The notes: a model not told the origin generated them from the letters alone. A DNA stretch of 12,234 nt from Caryophanales bacterium UBA3260 (GCA_002362595.1 DEUO01000005.1:1-12234); one strand, 5' to 3'; shown: positions 1-6,440, counted from the stretch's first letter. Made by a program: numbers and translations.

Positions 1-14
1 AAGAAAGAAAATAG
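1..14 (+). CDS. 3' end of an upstream copy of the small membrane-anchored protein gene (partial)
   Basis: Only three codons and a stop are present (Glu-Arg-Lys-TAG, read from position 3). They match the last codons and stop of the complete gene at 1873-2583. The match runs on past the stop through the next gene's ribosome binding site: positions 1-24 equal positions 2570-2593 base for base. I infer that an upstream paralogue of the 236-residue protein ends here and that 33-1532 is the second gene of its operon. The fragment alone would be too short to call; the call rests on the 24-base match and its identical placement before a paralogous gene. Confidence 0.7.
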
Positions 15-15
15 T

Positions 16-21
16 GAGGAG
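16..21 (+). promoter_or_regulatory. Ribosome binding site of large surface protein A
   Basis: GAGGAG lies 11 bases before the ATG at 33. The same GAGGAG, directly after the stop codon of the small gene, precedes paralogue B at 2585-2590 with an 8-base spacer. In both units the site begins two bases after the upstream stop codon, which suggests translational coupling between the small and large genes. Confidence 0.7.
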
Positions 22-32
22 TTTTTTGAAAA

Positions 33-1532
33 ATGGAAAAAGAACAAAAAAAATCTAATAACAAAAGACGTCTTTTGTTATTAATCTTACTATTAGTTTG
101 TACTTTAACGTTATTAGGTGGTGCAACTTATGCATGGTTCACAGCTAATACAAAAGTTGCTATTGAAGCAATGGATTTAGAAGTACAAGTTGCTAATGGT
201 ATTGAAATTTCAGCTGATGCTGAACACTGGAGTGCTAAATTAAATCTAGTTGATTTATATAAAGCTGCTGGTATACCTATTGATGCAGGTGCTACAACTA
301 AGCATAATGATGCAGGATCAATTAACCAATTCCCTGGATTACTAACAAATGTATCATCAGTAGGTAATGTAAATGCTACTGCAGGTGGTACAAATAGACT
401 TGAATTATTTAATGGTACTGCTGCAAATGTGTGCTTTAAGAAAAATCCTACAGAAGCTGAAGATGGTTTATTATTCCCTGTAGTTGATGAACCTACTACT
501 GGTGGAGTAATATTAGAGGATTGTGCTGATGCACCTGTTACTGGTTTAACTACTACTTCTGCTTATGCTGAAGGAAATGAATCTTGTAAAGGTACTGGTG
601 AAGGTGGATGCGCTAATAATGTTGGTGTTATTGCATTTGATATCTATTTAAAATTAGATACTAATTCACAAGTTTCTCTTGCACCTGGTTCATATATTAA
701 TGATAATTCTGCAAGAACAGATTATGGATTAAAAAATACTATTCGTGTTGCATTTGTAACATTAGGTACACAACCTAACGATTATTACTCAGCTAATGCT
801 TCAAGCATTGATGAAAATGGTGTTGCACATTTTGAAGGCGATGATACTGAAACTTATAAAACACAATTTGGCGGATACGCTGGTGTTTATGGCGCACGTA
901 ATATGAATGCTTTTGGTAACATAAGTATTTGGGAACCTAACAGAAATGCTCATACAGGATCTGCTATTCAAAAAGCAGTTAATGATTATGGTTTGAGTGA
1001 TACAGGAGAAAACGCTGTTACAGAAACTACAATAGTTCCAACTCATGGAATTTATAAAGCTTTTGGTGCTGGTGAGTTACCTATTAGTTTAAATAATGCT
1101 AATGGTACAGATAATGCAGATAATTTTGCAGAACAAAAATTAGTTGCAGCTGCAGATGCAGGTACTGGAAAACCTTATAAAAATGCTATTAATTATTTTA
1201 AAACTGATGCTGCTACAGCTGCTAATATAGCTGCTGGTAATAAAGGTATTACAGATAGTCAAAAATTATTTGTTGGTAGAGCTGGTGTAACTAAAGTTAG
1301 AGTATATATGTGGGTTGAAGGTAACGATATCGATACTGTTAACTCTGCTACTACATCTAAAGTTCAAGGTGTGTTATCATTCACAACTGCTGATACTGAA
1401 GGTGATATAGCTGATTCAGCTACTCAAACATATACTAATCCTTTAGCTGCAGTATATAGAAATAATTATGATGCAGAAACAAATAATAAACCTGCTAAAG
1501 GTGAATTAAATTCTACTGATTTTGGAGCATAG
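33..1532 (+). CDS. Large exported surface protein A, SipW-cognate signal peptide (TasA/camelysin-like)
   Basis: A 499-residue exported protein. Residues 11-13 are basic (KRR), 14-30 form a hydrophobic core, and 29-37 read GGATYAWFT. That is the signal peptide class known from TasA and camelysin, cut by the dedicated signal peptidase SipW, probably next to Ala34/Trp35. No C-terminal anchor or LPXTG motif is seen. The mature part looks beta-rich and soluble. Four Cys (134, 164, 185, 193) sit in the part that varies most between paralogues and could form two disulfides. Near the C-terminus, residues 427-434 read WVEGNDID within a beta-type stretch (KVRVYMWVEG). Residues 1-80 and about 417-475 are nearly the same as in paralogue B at 2599, while the middle differs. 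It follows a copy of the small gene and ends at a hairpin terminator. By analogy the likely role is an extracellular fibre or surface-layer subunit. The signal class is a firm call; the TasA-like fold is inference. Confidence 0.75.
   Translation: MEKEQKKSNNKRRLLLLILLLVCTLTLLGGATYAWFTANTKVAIEAMDLEVQVANGIEISADAEHWSAKLNLVDLYKAAGIPIDAGATTKHNDAGSINQFPGLLTNVSSVGNVNATAGGTNRLELFNGTAANVCFKKNPTEAEDGLLFPVVDEPTTGGVILEDCADAPVTGLTTTSAYAEGNESCKGTGEGGCANNVGVIAFDIYLKLDTNSQVSLAPGSYINDNSARTDYGLKNTIRVAFVTLGTQPNDYYSANASSIDENGVAHFEGDDTETYKTQFGGYAGVYGARNMNAFGNISIWEPNRNAHTGSAIQKAVNDYGLSDTGENAVTETTIVPTHGIYKAFGAGELPISLNNANGTDNADNFAEQKLVAAADAGTGKPYKNAINYFKTDAATAANIAAGNKGITDSQKLFVGRAGVTKVRVYMWVEGNDIDTVNSATTSKVQGVLSFTTADTEGDIADSATQTYTNPLAAVYRNNYDAETNNKPAKGELNSTDFGA
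111..241. repeat. 131-base perfect direct repeat, copy 1 (5' coding region of protein A)
   Basis: Identical over 131 bases to 2674-2804, synonymous sites included. It covers the signal-peptide end and the first ~40 mature residues. Identity continues with few mismatches further upstream (72-107). Confidence 0.9.
1280..1324. repeat. 45-base perfect direct repeat, copy 1 (3' coding region of protein A)
   Basis: Identical to 3828-3872. It encodes the conserved VTKVRVYMWVEGN stretch near the C-terminus. The partner copy lies in protein B. Confidence 0.85.
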
Positions 1533-1542
1533 TTTTATATGT

Positions 1543-1571
1543 AAAAAGTCGACTTTTATAGTCGATTTTTT
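1543..1571 (+). terminator. Rho-independent terminator after surface protein A
   Basis: An 11-base stem (AAAAAGTCGAC pairing with GTCGATTTTTT, one G-T wobble) with a 7-base loop starts 10 bases past the TAG stop, and its 3' arm is a T-run. It separates protein A from the next transcription unit. Confidence 0.85.
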
Positions 1572-1737
1572 CATGTGAAAGATTCTATATTGTTGTGTAT
1601 ATTAATAAGTATTTATGATAGGTCTAAGTATAATGACTTTTTATAGATATATGTAGTTTTTAATGACGATCATATTTGAACATTAATGTTACTTTGTAAG
1701 AAATTATTAGTTTGCTGTGAATATTTCTTTTAGTTGT

Positions 1738-1756
1738 CATTTTATGTCGTAAAATG
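1738..1756. promoter_or_regulatory. Perfect inverted repeat next to the -35 box (candidate operator)
   Basis: CATTTTA - TGTCG - TAAAATG is a perfect 7-base inverted repeat with a 5-base spacer. It ends two bases upstream of the proposed -35 at 1759. Size and place fit a binding site for a dimeric regulator acting on the surface-protein operon. It is not followed by a T-run, so it is unlikely to be a terminator. The binding protein is unknown. Confidence 0.45.
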
Positions 1757-1758
1757 TA

Positions 1759-1787
1759 TTGCTCTAAAAATATGGTTGTGTTATAAT
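1759..1787 (+). promoter_or_regulatory. Sigma-A-type promoter for the small/large surface-protein operon
   Basis: TTGCTC (1759-1764), a 17-base spacer, then a perfect TATAAT (1782-1787). The -35 matches consensus only in its TTG, which would suit activator-dependent expression. The inverted repeat at 1738-1756 is directly upstream. Confidence 0.6.
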
Positions 1788-1793
1788 AATCAT

Positions 1794-1820
1794 AACGATA
1801 TGGTAGTGTTCATATTCGTT
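1794..1820 (+). promoter_or_regulatory. Hairpin at the 5' end of the operon transcript
   Basis: ACGATATG (1795-1802) pairs with CATATTCGT (1811-1819), with one bulged A and one extra A-T pair outside, around an 8-base loop. It begins about 7 bases after the -10 box, where transcription should start. It could be an mRNA-stabilising 5' hairpin or, as DNA, a second operator half-site pair. No T-run follows. Confidence 0.4.
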
Positions 1821-1872
1821 TATCTCCATTTCATTGTTAGAGGTGACAGAAAGATAAAAAGGAGAGTTTTAT

Positions 1873-2583
1873 ATGGCTAAAGGCGAAGTCGTAGTAACGG
1901 CAAAAAAGGTAAAAAATCGTAAGCAACGAGAAAAAGTTGTAACGATTGGGTTATTATTATTGCTACTAATTTTAATCTTAGCTTATTTTATATTAAATAT
2001 AATATATAATGAGGGAAGTTTTACAATTAGTATGGATAAGAATACATATCTAAAATCGAATTTAGTTATGTACGAGTCTTTAAATGATAGAAGCTCTGTC
2101 TTCAAACTCTCTACTTCAAGATTGGAATTTATGGATAATATATCTATAAAGTGGTTACCAGAAGACATAAATAATGAAGGGGAAGGATCTCATAATGGTG
2201 AGAATTATATTGCATACTCTTTCTACTTAGAGAACCAAGGAGAAGAGATAATCAACTATTGGTACTCTATGGAAATCGATGACATAATAAAGAATGTTGA
2301 CGATGCAGTAAGAGTTATGATTTTCATCAATGATGAAAGCACTGTTTATGCCAAAAAGAGTGCAATCACAGGAGAAGCAGAACCTGATACGACAATGTTT
2401 AGAGATGAAGATGATGTAATTATTTTAGAGAAACGAGAAGGTATGATACCAGAACAAATCGATAAAATAACCATTGTTATTTGGCTCGAAGGTGATGACC
2501 CTGAGTGCGTAAATGCAATTTTGGGTGGAGAGTTGAAAATGCATATGGATATACACGAAGAACATATCGAAGAAAGAAAATAG
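1873..2583 (+). CDS. Small membrane-anchored protein, probable reduced TasA/camelysin-like family member
   Basis: A 236-residue protein. Residues 1-23 are strongly basic, 24-45 form one transmembrane segment, and the rest is an acidic, beta-rich domain that should face outside. The segment lacks the TYAWFT site, so it probably stays as an anchor. The outer domain shares an ordered set of landmarks with the large proteins: NYIAYSFYL (111-119; compare VIAFDIYL), DDAVRVMIFI (143-152; compare KNTIRVAFVTL) and ITIVIWLEGDDPEC (199-212; compare VRVYMWVEGNDID). I infer the same core fold without the large insertions. It has its own promoter and an AAGGAG site. Protein B starts 15 bases after its stop, and a second copy precedes protein A, so the pairing is kept through duplication. 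Possible roles are a membrane base, nucleator or assembly partner for the large protein, as TapA is for TasA; that analogy is a guess. I do not recognise a named gene. Confidence 0.6.
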   Translation: MAKGEVVVTAKKVKNRKQREKVVTIGLLLLLLILILAYFILNIIYNEGSFTISMDKNTYLKSNLVMYESLNDRSSVFKLSTSRLEFMDNISIKWLPEDINNEGEGSHNGENYIAYSFYLENQGEEIINYWYSMEIDDIIKNVDDAVRVMIFINDESTVYAKKSAITGEAEPDTTMFRDEDDVIILEKREGMIPEQIDKITIVIWLEGDDPECVNAILGGELKMHMDIHEEHIEERK

Positions 2584-2598
2584 TGAGGAGTTTAAAAA

Positions 2599-4065
2599 AT
2601 GGCAAAAAGAAAGAAACAAGAAAACAAAAGAAGACTTTTGTTATTAATCTTACTATTAGTTTGTGCTTTAGTTTTATTAGGTGGTGCAACTTATGCATGG
2701 TTCACAGCTAATACAAAAGTTGCTATTGAAGCAATGGATTTAGAAGTACAAGTTGCTAATGGTATTGAAATTTCAGCTGATGCTGAACACTGGAGTGCTA
2801 AATTGAATCTTGCAGATTTATATAAAGCTGCTGGTATGACTATCACTGGTGCTACAACTAAACATATTGATGCAGGATCAATTAATCAATTTCCAGATAA
2901 GTTAAAAAATGTATCATCTGTAGGTAATGTAAATGCTACTGCTGGTGGCACAAATAGACTTGAATTATTTAATGGTACTGCATACAATATGTGTCCTGTT
3001 ACTACTACAACAGGTAGTGAAGAAGAAGGAAATTTAAAAACTGAAACTCACTGGGTTGCTGTAAAATCTGATGACAATCCTTCTGGTGTTGATTTAGCAG
3101 ATTGTGATTCTGGTTCTATACCTGTTTTAGGCTTAGTTAAAAATTCTGTTTATACAGAAGGCGATAAAGCTTGTGGTGTTGCAGCTGGTGTTGCATGTGA
3201 TAATGGTGGTGTAGTTGCATTTGATATTTATCTAAAATTAGATAATAATTCAACTGTTTCACTTGCTCCTGGATCATATTTAAAAAATACTACAAATACT
3301 GACTACGGATTAAGAAGTACAATGCGTGTTGCATTTGTAACATTGGGTACACAACCTAACGATTACTATTCTGCAAACTCAACTTCAATCGATAATAAGG
3401 GTGTAGCTCACTTTACTGGTGCTACTGAAGAAAATGACTCATATTTAAAGAATTTTAAAGGATATGCTGGTGCTTATGGAGCACGTAGTATGAATGCTTT
3501 TGGTTCAATAAATGTTTGGGAACCTAATTCAGGTTATCATACTAAAGGTGGTATCAATAATGCTATAAACAATTATGAAGTTGCTGAAGCTGATATTGAT
3601 GAGACTAAAGATGTTACAACACATGGTATTCATACATTAATACCTGAAGTATCTTTACCTATGAGATTATCTGAGGCTAATGCTACTGATAATGCTGATT
3701 ATTTTGCAGAACAAAAATTAGTTGGTACTGCAGATGTAGGTACTGGAAAACCTTACAAAAATTTAGTTAAATATTTTAAGGCTACTGGTGATACTTTAGA
3801 AAATAGTCAACAATTATTCTCTGCTGCAGCTGGTGTAACTAAAGTTAGAGTATATATGTGGGTTGAAGGTAATGATATCGATACAGAAAACAATGCTACT
3901 TCATCTAAGATTCAAGCTATGTTATCATTTACTACTGCTGATACTAAAGATGATTTAAATGAAAGTGATTTAGAAACTTATACTAATCCTTTAGCAGCTG
4001 TATACAGAAATGGTTTTGCTGGTGATACTATTCCTTCAGGATCTTTTGAAGTTACTGAACCATAA
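2599..4065 (+). CDS. Large exported surface protein B, SipW-cognate signal peptide (paralogue of A)
   Basis: A 488-residue paralogue of protein A. Residues 1-12 are basic, 13-27 are hydrophobic, and 28-36 read GGATYAWFT, the SipW-cleaved signal type. The first ~75 residues after the start are almost unchanged from A; residues 130-200 and 310-350 diverge strongly. Four Cys (132, 169, 192, 200) correspond to those of A, the last pair with the same 8-residue spacing. The C-terminal stretch with WVEGNDID (421-428) and ETYTNPLAAVYRN is again close to A. There is no membrane anchor or sortase motif. GAGGAG eight bases before the ATG and the small gene's stop 15 bases upstream support an operon with 1873-2583. 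A terminator follows. Likely a secreted fibre or surface-layer subunit able to co-assemble with A (inference). Confidence 0.75.
   Translation: MAKRKKQENKRRLLLLILLLVCALVLLGGATYAWFTANTKVAIEAMDLEVQVANGIEISADAEHWSAKLNLADLYKAAGMTITGATTKHIDAGSINQFPDKLKNVSSVGNVNATAGGTNRLELFNGTAYNMCPVTTTTGSEEEGNLKTETHWVAVKSDDNPSGVDLADCDSGSIPVLGLVKNSVYTEGDKACGVAAGVACDNGGVVAFDIYLKLDNNSTVSLAPGSYLKNTTNTDYGLRSTMRVAFVTLGTQPNDYYSANSTSIDNKGVAHFTGATEENDSYLKNFKGYAGAYGARSMNAFGSINVWEPNSGYHTKGGINNAINNYEVAEADIDETKDVTTHGIHTLIPEVSLPMRLSEANATDNADYFAEQKLVGTADVGTGKPYKNLVKYFKATGDTLENSQQLFSAAAGVTKVRVYMWVEGNDIDTENNATSSKIQAMLSFTTADTKDDLNESDLETYTNPLAAVYRNGFAGDTIPSGSFEVTEP
2674..2804. repeat. 131-base perfect direct repeat, copy 2 (5' coding region of protein B)
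   Basis: Second copy of the repeat at 111-241, offset 2563 bases. Together with the 45-base repeat near the 3' ends it frames the divergent middle of the paralogues. Confidence 0.9.
3828..3872. repeat. 45-base perfect direct repeat, copy 2 (3' coding region of protein B)
   Basis: Partner of 1280-1324, at the matching place in the paralogue. Confidence 0.85.
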
Positions 4066-4086
4066 GATTAATAATTATGATTATAT

Positions 4087-4116
4087 AAAAAGTCAACATT
4101 TGATGTTGACTTTTTT
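4087..4116 (+). terminator. Rho-independent terminator after surface protein B
   Basis: A perfect 12-base stem (AAAAAGTCAACA with TGTTGACTTTTT) and a 5-base loop end in a T-run. Its core differs from the terminator after protein A (GTCAAC versus GTCGAC), but the layout is the same, as expected if the duplication carried the terminator along and it then drifted. Confidence 0.9.
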
Positions 4117-4148
4117 GCTCTAAAAATATAAAAGACATTAGTTATATG

Positions 4149-4177
4149 TTGATAATTTTTCTGTTAAATGGTATGAT
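4149..4177 (+). promoter_or_regulatory. Promoter of the cadherin-like surface protein gene
   Basis: TTGATA (4149-4154), 17-base spacer, TATGAT (4172-4177). It sits just after the terminator of the surface operon and 28 bases before the ATG at 4206. An AAGGATAGGG purine stretch (4189-4198) gives the ribosome binding site. Confidence 0.6.
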
Positions 4178-4205
4178 TATTAATAGATAAGGATAGGGAA
4201 TTTAT

Positions 4206-6281
4206 ATGAAGAAGATGAATTTAAAATTAGTTATATATATAATTTTCTTGTTAGTGTCATTTATCGTGTTTAGTGATTTTTCTATTTTAACTAAGGATGT
4301 TATTAATGAGAATTTGGATGCTAATGTTTTTACGACAGATGATGTTGATACTTTGTTAAAAAATGGTTCTATTTTGAAGATGGATTATTTTAGAGCTAAT
4401 GATAATGGTAATTATGATAATCAATTAATTGCAGGGCAAAATGATTTATCTATTAATATTAGTGGAGATTTTGTTACCTATAGATATACTCAAAATGATT
4501 TGTATTCATTTAATTTTGGACCATCTGCTAGTCTTAGTGGTTCTACTAATATAACTCAGGCTGGTGGTTATAGAAATGGTAATATGGGGTATGTAAGTGT
4601 TCCTAATGGTACTTATTATTTCTTTGCTCGTTATGTTAATGGAGTAGGAGCAGCTGCTAAAGGACCTGTTAATATTACTAATTCTTGTAGCAATAATTCT
4701 GTTAGTAATCAAACTTCTACATTTACTGTTGAAAGATGTTATATTAAGAATAGTAACAACACTGTTGTTGCAGCATCTACTGGTACTTTTGGTACTTGTG
4801 CGTCTGGTTACACTATGGGTGGTAAAACTATTTTAAGTGATGGATGTAGTAATTTATCTATGAATGGTTTAAGTAAACGTTATTGTAAAGTTATTGTTCA
4901 AGCAACTTGTTCTAAAGGTGGCTCTTCTGGTCCAGTTGATCCACCAAATCCAAAACCACCAGTTACTAATCCAGTTCCAAAATTAGAAGATATTTATGTT
5001 AGTTCTGGAAGTATTTCTCCAGCATTTAAATCTGGTACATATACATATAATGTTAGTGTAGCTGGTAATGTAACTTCTGTTAATATTAGTGGTACTTTAG
5101 GAAGTGGTTCAAGTTTTGTACCTAATGAAGGACCACGTACAATAGATTTAAATTATGGTAATAATGTTGCTAGAATGAAAGTAACGAATTCTACTGGTAA
5201 AGTTATTACATATACTATTAATATTAATAGAGAAGATGATAGAAGTCCTGTTAATACTTTATCTAATATGACTATAAGTAAAGGAAATTTAACTCCTACT
5301 TTCTATAGTGGTGATACTGAGTATAGTGTTGATGTAGATAGTGATGTTGATAAAATAACTATTGATGCTGTTTTAACTGATAATAAATCTTCTTTTGTTC
5401 CTGGTAATGGACCTGGTACTTATGATTTGGAACCTGGACCTAATAAAATATATATAAAAGTAGTTAGTCAATCTGGTTCAACTAATATTTATACTATAAC
5501 AGTTAATAGAGCAACTACTCCTTCAGAATGTACTACTAATGCTGAAGATTATGCTTTATTAAAAGAAATTAAGTTATCTGCTGATATTGATGGTATTGAA
5601 ATTGATCAAGTAGAAGATTTTGATCCTAAGATTTTTAAATATGATGGAATAAAACTTGATTATGATGTTAAGAGTTTAAAGGTTGAGGCTTATGCTGAAG
5701 ATGATGCAGATGCTGATAATATTGAAATAGAAGGTGCAGATGATTTAGAAGTTAATGTACCCAGATTAATTACTATTAAGATTAAAAGTTCTCATTGTTC
5801 TAATATTACTAACGAATATACTATTGAAGTAACAAGACAATCTGAGAAAGCTAAGAGTGATGATCCTGAATTAGATAATTTAGAAATAGTTGGTTATAAG
5901 ATAGATTTTTCTAAAGCTATAACTACATATGGGATTAAATTAAAAAAAGGTGATGATAAATTAGAATTTAAATATGAATATGCATCACCAAAAACTACTT
6001 GTGAAGAAATAGGTAATGAAAATCTAAAGAATGGTAGTGAAATAGAGATTAAGTGCTTAGCTGAAGATGGAGAGAATTCAGTTACTTATAAGATTAATAT
6101 TGAAGGTGTTGAAAAAGCAGCTAATATATTTGTAATAATAATTGTTGTAATAGGTATTATTATATTACTTGTATATTTATTACTTCGCTTATTGGGATAT
6201 AGAGTAGTACTTAATATGTCTGTAATAGGAGCTTTCTTCAGAGGTATAGGAGAAAAGTTTACAAATATGTTTGATAAATAA
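4206..6281 (+). CDS. Membrane-anchored surface protein with four cadherin-like beta-sandwich repeats
   Basis: A 691-residue surface protein. Residues 5-22 form an N-terminal hydrophobic signal or anchor. Residues ~40-240 are a Asn/Ser/Thr-rich domain with six Cys (161, 178, 198, 214, 227, 235). A Pro-rich linker (243-258, PVDPPNPKPP) follows. Four repeats then occupy ~259-342, 350-435, 449-544 and 553-632. Repeats 1 and 2 show the pattern of the cadherin-like beta-sandwich family (PF12733): SxGxLxPxFxSGxxxYxVxV at the start, a G(P)N or GNN turn, and xxYTIxVNR at the end. Repeats 3 and 4 are more divergent and acidic, and each carries one Cys pair (442/531, 599/617). Residues 639-661 are a strong transmembrane helix, followed by a ~30-residue tail. 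This anchor replaces a sortase signal. It lies next to the fibre-protein array but has its own promoter. A role in adhesion or as a surface scaffold is inference from the architecture. Confidence 0.75.
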   Translation: MKKMNLKLVIYIIFLLVSFIVFSDFSILTKDVINENLDANVFTTDDVDTLLKNGSILKMDYFRANDNGNYDNQLIAGQNDLSINISGDFVTYRYTQNDLYSFNFGPSASLSGSTNITQAGGYRNGNMGYVSVPNGTYYFFARYVNGVGAAAKGPVNITNSCSNNSVSNQTSTFTVERCYIKNSNNTVVAASTGTFGTCASGYTMGGKTILSDGCSNLSMNGLSKRYCKVIVQATCSKGGSSGPVDPPNPKPPVTNPVPKLEDIYVSSGSISPAFKSGTYTYNVSVAGNVTSVNISGTLGSGSSFVPNEGPRTIDLNYGNNVARMKVTNSTGKVITYTININREDDRSPVNTLSNMTISKGNLTPTFYSGDTEYSVDVDSDVDKITIDAVLTDNKSSFVPGNGPGTYDLEPGPNKIYIKVVSQSGSTNIYTITVNRATTPSECTTNAEDYALLKEIKLSADIDGIEIDQVEDFDPKIFKYDGIKLDYDVKSLKVEAYAEDDADADNIEIEGADDLEVNVPRLITIKIKSSHCSNITNEYTIEVTRQSEKAKSDDPELDNLEIVGYKIDFSKAITTYGIKLKKGDDKLEFKYEYASPKTTCEEIGNENLKNGSEIEIKCLAEDGENSVTYKINIEGVEKAANIFVIIIVVIGIIILLVYLLLRLLGYRVVLNMSVIGAFFRGIGEKFTNMFDK

Positions 6282-6298
6282 AAAAAATGTGTTATAAT
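6271..6298 (+). promoter_or_regulatory. Promoter of tyrS
   Basis: TTGATA (6271-6276), 16-base spacer, perfect TATAAT (6293-6298). The -35 overlaps the last codons of the cadherin-like protein gene, whose stop is at 6279-6281. No terminator is visible between the two genes, so some readthrough into the leader is possible. Confidence 0.6.
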
Positions 6299-6304
6299 TT
6301 GATT

Positions 6305-6440
6305 TAATTAGTGATGAAGGAATTTACGACTCTGGAACTAAATCGTAACTCGCGTTAAGAGATAAAGTGTATGATAAAATTCATAAATTAAGGTGGTACC
6401 GCTGTTAATTCAGTCCTTAGATTTATGGATTTTTTTATTT
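6305..6440 (+). ncRNA. T-box leader of tyrS (short, unusual layout)
   Basis: AAGGTGGTACCGC (6390-6402) is the T-box core. Its TGGT would pair with the uncharged 3' end of a tRNA whose discriminator base is A, as in tRNA-Tyr. The antiterminator is TTAAGG (6388-6393), the seven-base TGGTACC bulge, GCTG (6401-6404), a loop, CAGT (6411-6414) and CCTTAG (6415-6420). Upstream are small hairpins: TTACGA/TCGTAA, and TATGA/TCATA (6370-6374 with 6381-6385). The leader before the T-box is only ~85 bases, so Stem I seems reduced. The specifier is not certain; UAC at 6325-6327 is one candidate. A stem of 6376-6393 with 6415-6433 ends in a T-run and would be the terminator. It should raise tyrS expression when tRNA-Tyr is uncharged. 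Confidence 0.85.

Larger units (their letters stand above)
1572..1872 (+). other. Regulatory gap between the two surface-protein units
   Basis: About 300 bases without a credible gene on either strand. The left half (1572-1678) shows nothing I can name beyond AT-rich sequence. The right half contains a 12-base perfect palindrome (AACATTAATGTT, 1679-1690), a 7+7 inverted repeat (1738-1756), a promoter (1759-1787), a hairpin at the expected transcript start (1794-1820), and an AAGGAG ribosome binding site (1859-1864) before the ATG at 1873. Confidence 0.6.

Noticed and set aside
801..1046. 81-residue minus-strand open frame inside protein A
   Set aside because: Antisense to a strongly supported gene, low-complexity composition, no ribosome binding site or family features.
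1620..1640. A second promoter with TATAAT at 1629-1634
   Set aside because: No acceptable -35 at 15-19 bases upstream and it is 240 bases from the gene; AT-rich DNA gives such matches by chance.
1983..2168. 61-residue minus-strand open frame inside the small membrane gene
   Set aside because: Shadow of the coding frame; no independent support.
2425..2711. Three short overlapping frames (two minus, one plus) around the small-gene/protein-B junction
   Set aside because: They conflict with two real genes and with the repeated junction seen at the window start; composition is that of antisense or frame-shifted AT-rich DNA.
111..2804. Direct repeats as evidence of an insertion sequence or phage attachment sites
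   Set aside because: The repeats are within homologous coding frames of paralogues; no transposase, integrase or terminal inverted repeats are seen.
33..4065. Phase variation by simple sequence repeats in the surface genes
   Set aside because: No long homopolymer or short tandem repeat tract that would slip is present in the genes or near their promoter; recombination is the more plausible route.
4506..4712. 68-residue minus-strand frame inside the cadherin-like gene
   Set aside because: Antisense of Asn/Ser/Thr-rich coding sequence, giving an artefactual Ile/Ser/Thr-rich peptide.
6305..6440. tRNA gene upstream of tyrS
   Set aside because: No cloverleaf; the conserved AAGGTGGTACCGC core and T-run hairpin identify a T-box leader.
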